64,000 bases of DNA from Pseudomonas sp. LFM046 (GCF_000949385.2 NZ_JYKO02000001.1:1574620-1638619), one strand, 5' to 3'. Shown: positions 19,928 through 29,449, counted from the first letter of the stretch. Program-made: numbers and translations. The notes: a model not told the origin generated them from the letters alone.

Positions 19928-20860
19928 ATGCGTCTCCCTTCCCTCATTGCCCTGCGGACCTTCGAGGTCGCCGCCCGCAGCCGTAACTTCACCGAGGCCG
20001 CCCAGGAACTCTCCGTGACGCCCGGCGCCGTGAGCCGGCAGATCCGCCTGCTGGAGGGCGAGCTGGGCGTGAGCCTGTTCGACCGCACCCGCAATACCGT
20101 CACCCTCAACGACAACGGCCGCCGTCTCGCGGCTACGGTGGCCCAGGCCTTCGAGCTGCTGACGCGGGGCGCCGACGAACTGCGCGGCCAGGACGAAGGG
20201 CCGATCCACATCACCTGCGCGCCGTCCATCGCCAGCCACTGGCTGATGCGCCGGCTCAACCAGTTTGCCGCGACCAACCCGGATATCACCCTGAGCCTGG
20301 AAGCCACCGAACAACTGGTCGATCTGGAGCGCGGCGAAGCGACCCTGGCTATCCGCTTCACCACAACGGATGCGCCCATGCCGGCCAGCGAACTGCTGTT
20401 TCACGAGGAATTCTTCCCGGTCTGCAGCCCGGCCTATCTGGAGCACTACGGCCCGGTGCGCGAGCCGCGCGACTTGCTGGGCGCGCGGCTGATCCACACC
20501 CACTGGAAGAACACCGCCAACCTGCAACTGCCGAGCTGGGAGGACTGGTTTGCCAGTTATGTGGGAGCGCCGGGGCCGGTGAAGGGCGGGATGCGTTTCG
20601 GCCTGATCGGCCACGCCATCCAGGGGGCCGTGAGTGGCCAGGGTTTCGCCCTCGGTTCCACCGCCCTGGCCTGCGATGACATCGCCAATGGCCGCCTGGT
20701 GTTGCCCTTTGGCGAGCACTGCCGCCTTTCCACCCCCTGGGCCTATCGGCTGGCCTGGAGCCGCAGGACACCACCGGCGGAGAAGGTGCGTCGGCTGATC
20801 GACTGGTTGCTGGCCGAAGCCCGCAACACGGTGCGGGAGCAGGGCAGCGGGGGGAACTGA
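19928..20860 (+). CDS. LysR-family regulator (GcvA-like)
   Basis: 310 residues. The opening MRLPSLIALRTFEVAARSRN and the HTH segment FTEAAQELSVTPGAVSRQIR are characteristic of the GcvA/AmpR subgroup. The effector domain follows from about residue 95. Start placed at the ATG at 19928; a TTG two codons upstream is possible, and neither has a good ribosome site. Probably regulates the divergent EamA transporter. Confidence 0.88.
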   Translation: MRLPSLIALRTFEVAARSRNFTEAAQELSVTPGAVSRQIRLLEGELGVSLFDRTRNTVTLNDNGRRLAATVAQAFELLTRGADELRGQDEGPIHITCAPSIASHWLMRRLNQFAATNPDITLSLEATEQLVDLERGEATLAIRFTTTDAPMPASELLFHEEFFPVCSPAYLEHYGPVREPRDLLGARLIHTHWKNTANLQLPSWEDWFASYVGAPGPVKGGMRFGLIGHAIQGAVSGQGFALGSTALACDDIANGRLVLPFGEHCRLSTPWAYRLAWSRRTPPAEKVRRLIDWLLAEARNTVREQGSGGN

Positions 20861-20905
20861 AGCGGCGGATGACGCCAGGCGTTGCATCCGCCGCAGCGAG
20901 GGGGG

Positions 20906-21460
20906 TTACATCATCTTGCGGAATTGGTGCAGGCGGTGCTGCAAACCTTCAGCCCAGTCCGGGGTGGCCTGGCCGGTTCCGGCCATCCTGAGCATCGGGT
21001 GGTGGGCGACGACGCTGGCGAGGATGGGCTCCTGGGGCGGTTTAACGTCGACGAAGAACACATGCTTGCCTTCGTCCAGGGTGACCTGGAAGCGCTTCAC
21101 CACGGCATTGGGAGTCTGTATCCCGAACAGGCTGCCTTCCCAGACGCTGAAGCCGAACAGGGCGATGGCGAGGAAGATGAAGGGAATCCAACCAGCCGCG
21201 GAGGCGGTCCAGCCGCCGTACCAGGCCACCAGGATCACCAGAGCCGCCAGGGTGAGGCCGATGGTGAAGCCGATCATGCCCGAATGGACCATGTCGCGTT
21301 TCATTACGGAAGACACGTCGTGCAATCGGTAGTGCTCGACGTCGGCGTCGCATTCACTGAGCACGTGGATCTGCTCGTGATCGATGCCGTTGGCTTCGAG
21401 TTCGCTTTCGACCCTTTCGAGGTCTTTGAGGTTGTCGCTGATGTAGTAGTGCCGCTGCAT
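20906..21460 (-). CDS. Conserved two-helix membrane protein
   Basis: 184 residues. A soluble N-terminal domain (MQRHYYISDNLKDLERVESEL) resembles small alpha/beta regulatory modules, followed by two membrane helices (MIGFTIGLTLAALVILVAWYGG and WIPFIFLAIALFGFSVWEG) and a soluble C-terminal domain. GGGAGGTGTCCC fixes the start at 21460. Homologues in Pseudomonas are sometimes labelled magnesium transporter without evidence; I would keep it as unknown. Confidence 0.75.
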   Translation of the reverse strand: MQRHYYISDNLKDLERVESELEANGIDHEQIHVLSECDADVEHYRLHDVSSVMKRDMVHSGMIGFTIGLTLAALVILVAWYGGWTASAAGWIPFIFLAIALFGFSVWEGSLFGIQTPNAVVKRFQVTLDEGKHVFFVDVKPPQEPILASVVAHHPMLRMAGTGQATPDWAEGLQHRLHQFRKMM

Positions 21461-21649
21461 GGGACACCTCCCAGCTGGCTGCGCCGTGCCCCCGCCGGCC
21501 ATACCCCCAGGTTTCGGCCGCGATTGGCCTGGTTGGAAGTTTAGTCGGGTGTGCTTCGGTGCAAGCGGCAACCGCCCATTGGCAGGGAAGGGCGGTGGCG
21601 CCCGGCGGCGGGTATTGCACCCGACCGCCCGCAGGGCGCCGAGCGGGTC

Positions 21650-21829
21650 TTACTTGTTGCCGATACGGATATGGCGGCTGGGGGCCACCTGGGCGCTGAC
21701 GCCCTTGGCGATCTCCTGGATCTCGCCACCCTGCTTCAGGAAGGCGGCAATCTGGGCTTCCAGGGCTTCACTGCTGGTGGTGGCGGCCGGCGGCTTGGGG
21801 GTGCTGCTGTGGGAGTTCTTGATGCGCAT
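21650..21829 (-). CDS. Small conserved hypothetical protein
   Basis: 59 residues from the ATG at 21829: a Ser/Pro/Thr-rich N-terminus, then a helix EALEAQIAAFLKQGGEIQEI and a basic tail ending RHIRIGNK. The F-L-x-x-G-G-x-I-x-x-I pattern recurs in small Pseudomonas proteins I have seen but cannot name. GAGTAAGTG upstream is a moderate ribosome site. It lies just past the cold-shock terminator. Confidence 0.55.
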   Translation of the reverse strand: MRIKNSHSSTPKPPAATTSSEALEAQIAAFLKQGGEIQEIAKGVSAQVAPSRHIRIGNK

Positions 21830-21879
21830 GTCACTTACTCGGTACGGACTGGCCCGCGAAGGGCTCATTCAAGCGGCTG

Positions 21880-21907
21880 AAAAAAAAACCGGCCCGAAGG
21901 CCGGTTC
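21880..21907 (-). terminator. Terminator of the cold-shock gene
   Basis: On the minus strand AACCGGCC-TTCG-GGCCGGTT is followed by a run of T (an A-run on plus at 21880-21887): a textbook UUCG-capped terminator. Confidence 0.95.
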
Positions 21908-21924
21908 TCTTATTCGGCTCGTGA

Positions 21925-22134
21925 TCAGATCACTTGCACTTCGTCGGCCTGCATGCCTTTCTGGCCCTGCACGGCGATGAAAGAGACCTTCTGGCCTTCT
22001 TTCAGGCTCTTGAAGCCGGCGCTTTGAATGGAACGGTAGTGAACAAACAGATCCGGGCCGTTATCGGTGGTAATGAAGCCGTAGCCCTTTTCATCGTTGA
22101 ACCACTTAACGGTGCCGGTTTGGCGCTCGGACAT
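21925..22134 (-). CDS. Cold-shock domain protein
   Basis: 69-residue single CSD protein binding single-stranded RNA/DNA as a chaperone and antiterminator. RNP1 is K-G-Y-G-F-I-T and RNP2 D-L-F-V-H-Y, after [21 protein letters not shown] precedes the ATG. The 275-bp interval upstream to the PilU-like stop has no gene and should hold the promoter and a long 5' leader, as in cspA-type genes. Confidence 0.96.
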   Translation of the reverse strand: MSERQTGTVKWFNDEKGYGFITTDNGPDLFVHYRSIQSAGFKSLKEGQKVSFIAVQGQKGMQADEVQVI

Positions 22135-22409
22135 TGGAATGTCTCCTAGAAACTGAGTTATTGCTGGGCTGGAACCTTCCAGCCTGTCACTGAGTGCAGA
22201 AAGTGGGCTACCGATGAAGAGGGGACCGCTAATTTACAGACCGTTTCCCGGTGACACGTGCATCACAGCGCTCGACACAATACCTGTGCTTTCGAGGATT
22301 GCCTAACCTTTTATTCACCGGCTGTCTGATCAAGGCCGATCAGACGCTCTACGCGTCCAAGCACAACGGCGGGGACCGCTGCACCTGCTTCGCCTGAAAG
22401 GGGGGTGAT

Positions 22410-23540
22410 CTAACTGTCACGCAGCACTTTCAGGTCGGCGTCGGCCGCGCTGAATCCATGCTCCAGCTTGATCTTCAGCCCGAGGTCGGTCCGCGAATCG
22501 GCGAATTTCAAGGCATCCGTCAACGAGATGCGTCCTGCTTCGAAGAGGGCGAACAGATGCTGGTCGAAGGTCTGCATCCCCTGTTCCAGGGCACGCTCGG
22601 TGGCGGACTTCAGGTCGTCCAACTGGTCCCGCAGGATCAGGTCGCGGATGTAAGGCGTTCCCAGCATCAGCTCCACGGCGGCCACACGCTTCTGCTTCAG
22701 TCCTGGCACCAGCCGTTGGCCGACCATCGCCAGCAGGTTCTGCGACAGGTCCGCGAGCACCTGGCGCCGTGCTTCATCCGGGAAGAAACGGGCGATTCGT
22801 TCGATGGCATGGCTGCAGCTGGTCCCATGCAAGGTTGCCAGGCACAGGTGACCCGTCTCGGCGTAATGCAGGGCGTGCTGCATGGTTTCAAGGTCGCGGA
22901 TTTCGCCGAGCATGATCACGTCCGGTGCTTCCCGCAGCACATTGCGCAAGGCGTCGGAGAAACTGTGGGTGTCCAGGCCGACTTCCCGCTGATCGATGAT
23001 CGAGCGCTGGTGCGAATGGACGAACTCGATGGGGTCCTCAATGCAGACGATATGGCCATCACGATGGCGATTCCGGTAATCCAGCATGGCCGCCAGAGTC
23101 GTCGATTTGCCCGAACCGGCGGCCCCGATCACCAGGATCAGCCCCCGATCCTGCACCGCCAGTTTCTCCAGCAGAAGCGGCAGGCCTAGGGCCTCCATGC
23201 CGGGAATTTCGCTCTTGATCAGGCGCACCACCATCGCCACCTCGCCACGCTGGTAGTAGACGTTCACACGGAAGCGGCCGCTGCGCTGGATACTCAGGGC
23301 AAGATTCATCTCCAGATCGCGCTCGAACTCGGCGATCTGTTTCTGCGTCATCAGCTGATAGGCCATGAGCTGTACTTCGCCGGATTTCAGCGGCCGATCC
23401 CCGACCGGCGTGCTGTGGCCCTCCACTTTCATGTGCGGCGGCGCGCCCACGCTCAGGAAGAGGTCCGAGCCGCCCCGTTCGTGGAGCAGCCGCAGCATGG
23501 GAAACACATCGGCGGCGGGTTCAGCGGTCGAGTCGTTCAT
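22410..23540 (-). CDS. Orphan PilT/PilU-family type IV pilus retraction ATPase
   Basis: 376 residues, secretion-ATPase family. N-terminal PAS-like segment starts MLRLLHERGGSDLFLSVGAPP; GRFRVNVYYQRGEVAMVVR fits PilU better than PilT. Walker A is GAAGSGKST, the Asp box IVCIEDPIE, Walker B VIMLGEIRD, and the His box ETGHLCLATLHG. All catalytic elements are intact. P. aeruginosa pilT and pilU are adjacent to each other; here no pilus gene is nearby, so this looks like an extra paralogue. It probably forms a hexamer at the pilus base. Confidence 0.88.
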   Translation of the reverse strand: MNDSTAEPAADVFPMLRLLHERGGSDLFLSVGAPPHMKVEGHSTPVGDRPLKSGEVQLMAYQLMTQKQIAEFERDLEMNLALSIQRSGRFRVNVYYQRGEVAMVVRLIKSEIPGMEALGLPLLLEKLAVQDRGLILVIGAAGSGKSTTLAAMLDYRNRHRDGHIVCIEDPIEFVHSHQRSIIDQREVGLDTHSFSDALRNVLREAPDVIMLGEIRDLETMQHALHYAETGHLCLATLHGTSCSHAIERIARFFPDEARRQVLADLSQNLLAMVGQRLVPGLKQKRVAAVELMLGTPYIRDLILRDQLDDLKSATERALEQGMQTFDQHLFALFEAGRISLTDALKFADSRTDLGLKIKLEHGFSAADADLKVLRDS

Positions 23541-23608
23541 CTTGCCTCCTGGGTCATGGCGGAAATCCTAGCGGTGACTTCAATTCGCCAGCATGACGCT
23601 CATCAACA

Positions 23609-24517
23609 CTATGCGGCGCCTGATTGTGCGGACTGGCCAACGACGCCCATGAGCCACTCGGTAAAGGCCTGGACTCGCCGTGGCATTCGCCGGTGGGCAT
23701 AGAGCAGGGTGGCTTCCAGCGGGGGCGCCTGGTAGTCGGGCAGCACAGCCACCAGTTCGCCGCTGTCCAGGTGCTCGCGCACGCCGTGCAGCGGGGCCTG
23801 GATCAGCCCCAGGCCACCCAGGCAGGCCGCCTCGTAGGCTTCGGCGTTATTCACCGTCAGGCCGCCGGTCATGGGCAGCTGCAGCACCTTGCCATTCTCG
23901 ACGTACTCGAAGCCCGACGGGCGCGCGCCCAGCACCGGCAGGTAATGCACCAGGCGGTGTCCGGCCAGGTCCTCCAGGCGGTGCGGCACGCCGAAGGTGG
24001 CGAGATAGGCCCGGCTGGCGCAATTGACCATGGGGAAAGCGCCCAGGGAGCGTGCCACCAGTGAGTCGTCCAGCACCGGCCCCATGCGCAGCACCAGGTC
24101 GAAGCCTTCGCGCACCAGGTCCACCCGCCGGTCGGTGCTGCTCACCTCCAGCTCCAGGCCGGGGTGGCTGCGGGTGAATTCCGCCAGGCGCGGCATCACC
24201 ACCTTGCGGGCCAGCACCGTGGGCATGTCCACCCGGATGCGTCCGGCCAGTGCGCTGGCGTCGTGGCGGAACAAGCTTTCCAGCTCATCCATCTGCGCCA
24301 GCAGCTCGCGGCTGCGCTCGTAGAGCAGCAATCCGTCCTGGGTGGCCTGCACCTTGCGCGTGGTGCGCTGCAGCAAGCGCGTACCCAGCAGTTCCTCCAG
24401 CGCCTGCACCTGGTCGGAAACCGTGGAGCGGGGCAGACCCAGGCTGTCTGCGGCCTGGGTGAAACTTGACAGCTCGCTGACCCGTACGAATGTTTTCAGT
24501 AGCTCCAGCTTGTTCAT
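23609..24517 (-). CDS. LysR-family regulator
   Basis: 302 residues from MNKLELLKTFVRVSELSSF. HTH SFTQAADSLGLPRSTVSDQV; C-terminal effector domain of the CrgA/DmlR-like branch (DRRVDLVREGFDLVLRMG). Start at 24517 coincides with the conserved N-terminus; the frame remains open upstream over the divergent gene. Diverges from the SDR gene, with a 126-bp shared promoter region, and likely controls it. Confidence 0.9.
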   Translation of the reverse strand: MNKLELLKTFVRVSELSSFTQAADSLGLPRSTVSDQVQALEELLGTRLLQRTTRKVQATQDGLLLYERSRELLAQMDELESLFRHDASALAGRIRVDMPTVLARKVVMPRLAEFTRSHPGLELEVSSTDRRVDLVREGFDLVLRMGPVLDDSLVARSLGAFPMVNCASRAYLATFGVPHRLEDLAGHRLVHYLPVLGARPSGFEYVENGKVLQLPMTGGLTVNNAEAYEAACLGGLGLIQAPLHGVREHLDSGELVAVLPDYQAPPLEATLLYAHRRMPRRVQAFTEWLMGVVGQSAQSGAA

Positions 24518-24643
24518 CCGTGTGGCGCCTCTCCGGATTGTTCGTTGTGGCCGATCAGTGCTTTCGAAATCAGCATATTTATCGGCAATGATCCGGACAA
24601 TAAGCTCCTCACCACTTCCCCGCCCGCAACCAGGAGCACAGCA

Positions 24644-25402
24644 ATGACCCGCAAGATCGCACTCATCACCGGCGCCAGCCGCGGCCTCGGCAAAAGCATG
24701 GCGCAGCACCTGGCTGCCCAGGGCATCGACATCATCGGCACCTACCACAGCAAGCTGGAAGATGCCGAATCCCTCAGCCGCGAAATCATGGACCTCGGTG
24801 GCCACGCCGCCATGCTCCAACTGGACGTGAGCAAGAGCGCGACCTTCGACGCCTTCGCCGCGAGCCTGGCCCGCCTGCTGAAGAACGAGTTCGGGCGCGA
24901 CAACTTCGATTTCCTGGTGAACAACGCCGGCATCGGCATCCACGCCAGCTTTGCCGAAACCACCGAGGAACAGTTCGACCAACTGGTGAACGTCCAGCTC
25001 AAGGGGCCTTTCTTCCTGACCCAGAAGCTGCTGCCGCTGATCGCCGACGGCGGTCGCATCCTCAACATTTCCACTGGCCTCGCCCGTTTCGCCCTGCCGG
25101 GCTACGCGGCCTACGCGGCGATGAAGGGCGGCATCGAAGTCCTGACCCGTTACCAGGCCAAGGAACTGGGCGCACGGGGCATTTCAGTGAACGTCCTGGC
25201 CCCCGGCGCCATCGAGACCGACTTCGGCGGCGGCGTGGTGCGCGACAACTCCGAGGTCAACGCCTTCATCGCCGGCAATACCGCGCTGGGTCGCGTCGGA
25301 CTTCCGGAAGACATCGGCGGTGCCGTGGCCATGCTGCTCTCCGATGCCGGCCGCTGGATCAACGGCCAGCGCGTGGAAGCCTCGGGCGGAATGTTCCTCT
25401 GA
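24644..25402 (+). CDS. Short-chain dehydrogenase/reductase
   Basis: 252-residue classical SDR using NAD(P)H. TGASRGLGKS is the nucleotide-binding loop, NNAGIGI the NNAG motif, and the catalytic Ser-Tyr-Lys is seen in STGLARFALPGYAAYAAMK (Tyr and Lys as Y-A-A-M-K). PGAIETDF and NGQRVEASGGMFL close the fold. CAGGAGCACAGCA precedes the ATG. Substrate unknown; control by the divergent LysR is likely. Confidence 0.92.
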   Translation: MTRKIALITGASRGLGKSMAQHLAAQGIDIIGTYHSKLEDAESLSREIMDLGGHAAMLQLDVSKSATFDAFAASLARLLKNEFGRDNFDFLVNNAGIGIHASFAETTEEQFDQLVNVQLKGPFFLTQKLLPLIADGGRILNISTGLARFALPGYAAYAAMKGGIEVLTRYQAKELGARGISVNVLAPGAIETDFGGGVVRDNSEVNAFIAGNTALGRVGLPEDIGGAVAMLLSDAGRWINGQRVEASGGMFL

Positions 25403-25407
25403 TGGCG

Positions 25408-25442
25408 CCGGGCGGCGACGGCGTTCATCCGTCGCCGCCCGG
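25408..25442 (+). terminator. Perfect 14-bp hairpin after the SDR gene
   Basis: CCGGGCGGCGACGG and CCGTCGCCGCCCGG with a 7-nt loop. No T-run, so termination is likely but not certain. The remaining 300 bp up to the next gene show no ORF with protein character. Confidence 0.75.
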
Positions 25443-25744
25443 GCGCGTTCCTGTCGGGCGGGCCCGTCCGCTTATTCCTTCCCAAGCCCCTGCTCAGAAC
25501 CAATCGAGCTTTACCGCACGATGACTTGCCTTGCCCGCCCACCTTGGGCGGCCATACTCAAAACTCGATTCCGCTAATCGCTGTACAAGGCCCCCGGGTA
25601 TCCAGAGGATGCGGGGATGTGTGCGCTCAATAGGAGCGCCGCTTCAGTTACGTCAGCGAGCACGACCTGCTGCCCTTTTGTTACCAATAACGAAGAAGGA
25701 GAGGCCAGCCCGCAATCGCGTTTCAACACAGGAGGACGATTGCC

Positions 25745-26623
25745 ATGCGCTCGATCAATAGAATCCTGGTTGCCATTCCCCCCGAACCCGAATCCCCTGC
25801 GCTTGAACGCGGGCGACAGCTTGCCGAAAAACTCGATGCCACTGTGCACCTGTTGCTGTGCGACCCGAAGGATGGTTCGTCAGGGCTGCTGGATCAGTAC
25901 CTGGTCAGTCTTCTGCATTCGGGCGTGCATGCCCGTGGCGAGGTGGCGCGGGTGGACTTCGACCGGGCGAGCAGTGCTGTGCTGGAAGCCTGCCGTGCCC
26001 AGGAATGCGACCTGGTGATCAAGCAGCATCGCCCCACCGGGCGCCTGACTCAGATATTGATGACCCCCGATGACTGGCAATTGCTGCGGCAGGTGCCCAC
26101 GCCGCTGTTCCTGATCAGGAGCAGCCGGCCCTGGGAGGGCGGCACCATCCTCGCCGGCATGGACGTCGAGCATCAGGACGCCGCCCACGTTGCCCTGCAG
26201 GGCAACGTGATGGAGCAGGCCAATTTCCTGTGCGCCCTCTACGGTGCCAACTTGCATGTGGTCAGCGCCTATTCGCCGACATTGCTGCCCCAGGCCGACC
26301 CAACCCAGTCCATCGCCCAGGCCGTCGCCAGCCATTGCCATGAGCAGTGCCGCTGGTTCATGGAGCAGTACGCGCTGCCCGAGCACCGGTTGCACATCGG
26401 CGAAGGGCCGGCCAAGGAGCTGATCCCGCAGATCGCCCATGAGTTCGAGGCGGTGCTCACCGTGCTCGGAACGGTCGCCCGGCAGGGGATGATGGGGGCG
26501 CTGGTGGGCAATACGGCGGAAGCCGTGCTCGACCGCCTGGACGGTGACTTGCTGGTGATCAAGCCGAACGCCGTTGCACTGGAACTGCAAGAGGACGCGC
26601 CGAGCGGTCATCGCGCGGCCTGA
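25745..26623 (+). CDS. Tandem universal stress protein (UspE-like)
   Basis: 292 residues with two Usp domains (about 1-130 and 140-275). Domain 2 ends TVLGTVARQGMMGALVGNTAEAVLDRL and carries the G-x2-G-x9-G-S/N-T ATP-type loop as G-A-L-V-G-N-T. Clear paralogue of the protein at 35395: compare MTPDDWQLLRQVPTP with LTPEDWKLLRYCPSP. Pseudomonas Usp proteins of this type support survival without oxygen; no ANR box was found upstream. GGAGGACGATTGCC gives a strong ribosome site. Confidence 0.9.
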   Translation: MRSINRILVAIPPEPESPALERGRQLAEKLDATVHLLLCDPKDGSSGLLDQYLVSLLHSGVHARGEVARVDFDRASSAVLEACRAQECDLVIKQHRPTGRLTQILMTPDDWQLLRQVPTPLFLIRSSRPWEGGTILAGMDVEHQDAAHVALQGNVMEQANFLCALYGANLHVVSAYSPTLLPQADPTQSIAQAVASHCHEQCRWFMEQYALPEHRLHIGEGPAKELIPQIAHEFEAVLTVLGTVARQGMMGALVGNTAEAVLDRLDGDLLVIKPNAVALELQEDAPSGHRAA

Positions 26624-26643
26624 GAGGCGTGCGTAAAAGAAAG

Positions 26644-26663
26644 CGCCCTCCGAGGGGAGGGCG
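26644..26663 (+). terminator. Terminator after the Usp gene
   Basis: CGCCCTCC/GGAGGGCG stem followed by TTTT; preceded by an A-rich run, so it may act in both directions between convergent genes. Confidence 0.85.
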
Positions 26664-26683
26664 TTTTCGTTGGACCTTGGACC

Positions 26684-26815
26684 TCATGGGTTCGGCGCAT
26701 GGCTGCCGAGAATGCCCGCTCCGGATTTCTTGGAGCGCTTGGCCATACGTTTTTCCAGGAGGGTTTTCTGAGGCTTTTTCTTCGCCTCGCGTTTTGAGTC
26801 AAGACCTTTGCTCAT
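26684..26815 (-). CDS. Small basic Lys-rich protein
   Basis: 43 residues beginning MSKGLDSKREAKKKPQKTLL, strongly basic (repeated KREAKKK, KRMAKRSKK), with a short C-terminus GAGILGSHAPNP. Small proteins of this kind are widespread in Pseudomonas and I recall the pattern, not a function; nucleic-acid binding is possible. GAAGGTGACCGCC precedes the ATG. The frame opens 19 codons further upstream. Confidence 0.62.
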   Translation of the reverse strand: MSKGLDSKREAKKKPQKTLLEKRMAKRSKKSGAGILGSHAPNP

Positions 26816-27065
26816 GGCGGTCACCTTCGAGAGAGTGGATGGGTCAGCGCATCCCTGCCTTGAAGCGCTCAATGGCCATTACCACCTCCTGGGCTACACG
26901 AGCCTGTTGATTGCAAGGCTGATGACAAAAGCATAGTCGCGATGGGCCGGGCTGCATGACGTGGCAAATCCTCGACTGCTTAACACTTCGTGCGCCAGGC
27001 GGTGACAGCGCGCGGCAGTCGCCGCATCATGCCCGGATCAATGCTGGACGGCAGTAGAGATCCAC

Positions 27066-27833
27066 ATGCCCGAGTCACTGGGATACGCCGCGCAGTCCAT
27101 CACCGGCTGCGTGCGCACGCACAACGAAGACGCGCTGCTCTGCGCCCCCGACCTGGGGCTCTGGGCTGTGGCCGACGGCATGGGCGGCCACCAGCGTGGC
27201 GAAGTGGCCAGTGCCGTGGCGGTCGCCGCCCTGCGGGACGCCGTGGCCGCCGGCCAGAGGCTGGAGTCCGCCGTGCAGTCCGCCCACGGCGCTGTGGTGG
27301 CGGCGGCCGCGGGTTCCGGCATGGGCACCACCCTGGTGGCGGTGAAATTCGACGGCGCGGCGTTCGACCTTGCCTGGGCCGGCGACAGCCGCGCCTATCG
27401 CGTCGGCATCGATGGCATCACCCGTCTCAGCCATGACCACAGCCTGGTGCAGGCGCTGGTGGATGCCGGTGAACTCAGCCCGGCGCAGGCCCGCCGCCAC
27501 CCGCGTCGCAACGTGGTGACCCAGTGCCTCGGCCAGATGCACCAGGACCTTGAAGTCGGCTGCGTAACCGGCACACTGGCGCCCGGCGAGTTGCTGCTGC
27601 TGTGCAGCGACGGGCTGACGGGCGAACTGGACGATGGCGAGATCCTCGACCAGTGCGCCAGCGCAGAGACCCTGGAGGCCCTGGTGGCGCAGTTGCTGAA
27701 CATGGCTTGCGATGCCGGTGGTCGGGATAACATCACCTGCATCGTCCTTGCCCTTAACGCGCCGGAAACCATCGTGGCGGCAAGCAGGTCGAATTCGTTC
27801 CTGAGCCGGTTACTCAAATCCCGAAGATCCTGA
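27066..27833 (+). CDS. PP2C-type Ser/Thr protein phosphatase (Stp1/PppA-like)
   Basis: 255 residues, Mn-dependent PP2C family. Metal-site motifs: T-H-N-E-D near residue 18, VADGMGGH, WAGDSRAYR, CSDGLTG and GRDNITCIV. Cytosolic. It removes phosphate from Ser/Thr residues, presumably those placed by the kinase encoded 4 bases downstream. Same subgroup as the phosphatases of type VI secretion switches, but none of those secretion genes occur in this window. Confidence 0.93.
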   Translation: MPESLGYAAQSITGCVRTHNEDALLCAPDLGLWAVADGMGGHQRGEVASAVAVAALRDAVAAGQRLESAVQSAHGAVVAAAAGSGMGTTLVAVKFDGAAFDLAWAGDSRAYRVGIDGITRLSHDHSLVQALVDAGELSPAQARRHPRRNVVTQCLGQMHQDLEVGCVTGTLAPGELLLLCSDGLTGELDDGEILDQCASAETLEALVAQLLNMACDAGGRDNITCIVLALNAPETIVAASRSNSFLSRLLKSRRS

Positions 27834-27837
27834 ATCC

Positions 27838-29355
27838 ATGAACGACAAACTGCTAGATATCCCCGGCTATCTCGTGCACGGCCGCCTGGGCAAGGGCGGG
27901 ATGGCCGAGGTCTACCTGGCCACCCAGGAGTCCCTCAACCGCAAGGTGGCGGTGAAGGTGCTGGACCGCCTGGACGACGAAGCCTTCGCCAGCCGCTTCG
28001 TCAGGGAGGCGCGCATGCTCGCGTCCCTGCACCACCCGTCCATCGTCACCATCCACGACGTCGACCGCTTGCCCGATGGCCGTTACTACCTGGCCATGGA
28101 GTTTCTTCCCGGCGGCGACCTCGGCCGCTACAAGGGCCAGACCCTGGAGCCCCTCGAGGCGCTGCGCATCGTTCGGCAGATCGCCGGCGCCCTTGCCGTG
28201 GTCCACGACAAGGGCCTGGTGCACCGCGATATCAAACCGGCCAACATCCTGTTCCGCGACGACGGCACGGCGGTGCTCACCGATTTCGGCATCGCCAAGG
28301 ACCTGGAGCTGGACACCGAGCTGACCCAGTTCAACGTCGCCGTGGGCAGCCCGGCTTACAGCAGCCCGGAGCAGGCCCAGTGCCAGGCGCTGGATGCGCG
28401 CAGCGATATCTACAGCCTGGGCGTGATCCTGCTGGAGCTGCTGACCGGGGAAAACCCGTATCGCGGCGCCAACTACGCCGAAACCGTGCTCAACCATGTG
28501 CAGATGGACCCGCCATTGCTGCGGCGTGGGCTGGCCGACTACCAGCACCTGATCGACCGCATGCTGGCCAAGGACCCGGATGAGCGCTTTTCCGACTGCC
28601 GCGTCCTGCTGGAAAGTTTGACCGAACTCTGCGAGCTGGACCTGGACTTCACCCGCATCGCGCCGGCGGTCCAGCTGGACCGGCCGGCGAAACCGTCGGC
28701 CGCTCGCAGTCGTTACCGTGGGCTGATCTGGGGCCTGGCCGGGTTGATGCTGCTGGTGGTCTCCAGCGGGGGCGGCTACTACGTGGTGCTGAGGATGAAG
28801 ATCGCCGACCTGCTGGAACTGGGTGAACAGCGCCTGGCGGAAGGCAAGCTGATGGAGCCCGCCGGTGACAACGCCGACTTCTACTTCCATGAAGTCCTGC
28901 GCCTGGACAAGGACAATGACAAGGCGGGCGACGGCTTGCAGCGGCTGCTGGCGGCACGTATTGCCAACACCCTGGCCCTGGCCAATCAGCGGCTGGCCGA
29001 GGACCGCCTGCTGCAGCCGGAGCAGGACAACGCGGTGTTCTACTACCAGCAGGTGCTGGGTTGGGCGCCGACCAATGAGCAGGCCCTGGCCGGGTTGCAA
29101 AAGGTGGCGCAGCGTTTTGTCGCCCTCAGCGAAGACGCCTATGGCCGTCGCGAATTCGCCATGGCGCTCGAGTACATCGACGCTGGCCTGCAGGTAGCGC
29201 CGGAAGATGAAACCCTGCTCAAGCTCCAGGCCGACCACGAGCAACGGGTACGCAAGGCCAAGGCGACGAAGGTGGCGTCGAGCCGTTCCAAGTCGCAGCC
29301 GAGGCAGGAAGAGCAGAATCCGATCAAGAAGTTCTGGAATCGCCTGTTCAACTGA
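27838..29355 (+). CDS. Membrane Ser/Thr protein kinase with TPR-like periplasmic part
   Basis: 505 residues. Hanks-type kinase domain about 8-270: G-loop GRLGKGGMAEV, catalytic Lys40 in VAVK, HRDIKPANIL, TDFGIAKD, and SPAYSSPEQ as the APE-like segment. One membrane helix follows near 298-320 (GLAGLMLLVVSSGGGYYVVL). The outer part has two similar repeats, GEQRLAEGKLMEP and ANQRLAEDRLLQP, of TPR-like spacing, then a basic tail. No von Willebrand domain, unlike PpkA. Operon with the PP2C gene; the FHA gene follows. Confidence 0.93.
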   Translation: MNDKLLDIPGYLVHGRLGKGGMAEVYLATQESLNRKVAVKVLDRLDDEAFASRFVREARMLASLHHPSIVTIHDVDRLPDGRYYLAMEFLPGGDLGRYKGQTLEPLEALRIVRQIAGALAVVHDKGLVHRDIKPANILFRDDGTAVLTDFGIAKDLELDTELTQFNVAVGSPAYSSPEQAQCQALDARSDIYSLGVILLELLTGENPYRGANYAETVLNHVQMDPPLLRRGLADYQHLIDRMLAKDPDERFSDCRVLLESLTELCELDLDFTRIAPAVQLDRPAKPSAARSRYRGLIWGLAGLMLLVVSSGGGYYVVLRMKIADLLELGEQRLAEGKLMEPAGDNADFYFHEVLRLDKDNDKAGDGLQRLLAARIANTLALANQRLAEDRLLQPEQDNAVFYYQQVLGWAPTNEQALAGLQKVAQRFVALSEDAYGRREFAMALEYIDAGLQVAPEDETLLKLQADHEQRVRKAKATKVASSRSKSQPRQEEQNPIKKFWNRLFN

Positions 29356-29449
29356 CAGGTTGGGCCGCTGAAAATCTGCCAACTCCAGCAAGGTGGAGGT
29401 AAAGGCATATGGCTATCATTGCCGTGTGCTCTACCTCCCAGGACTTCAC

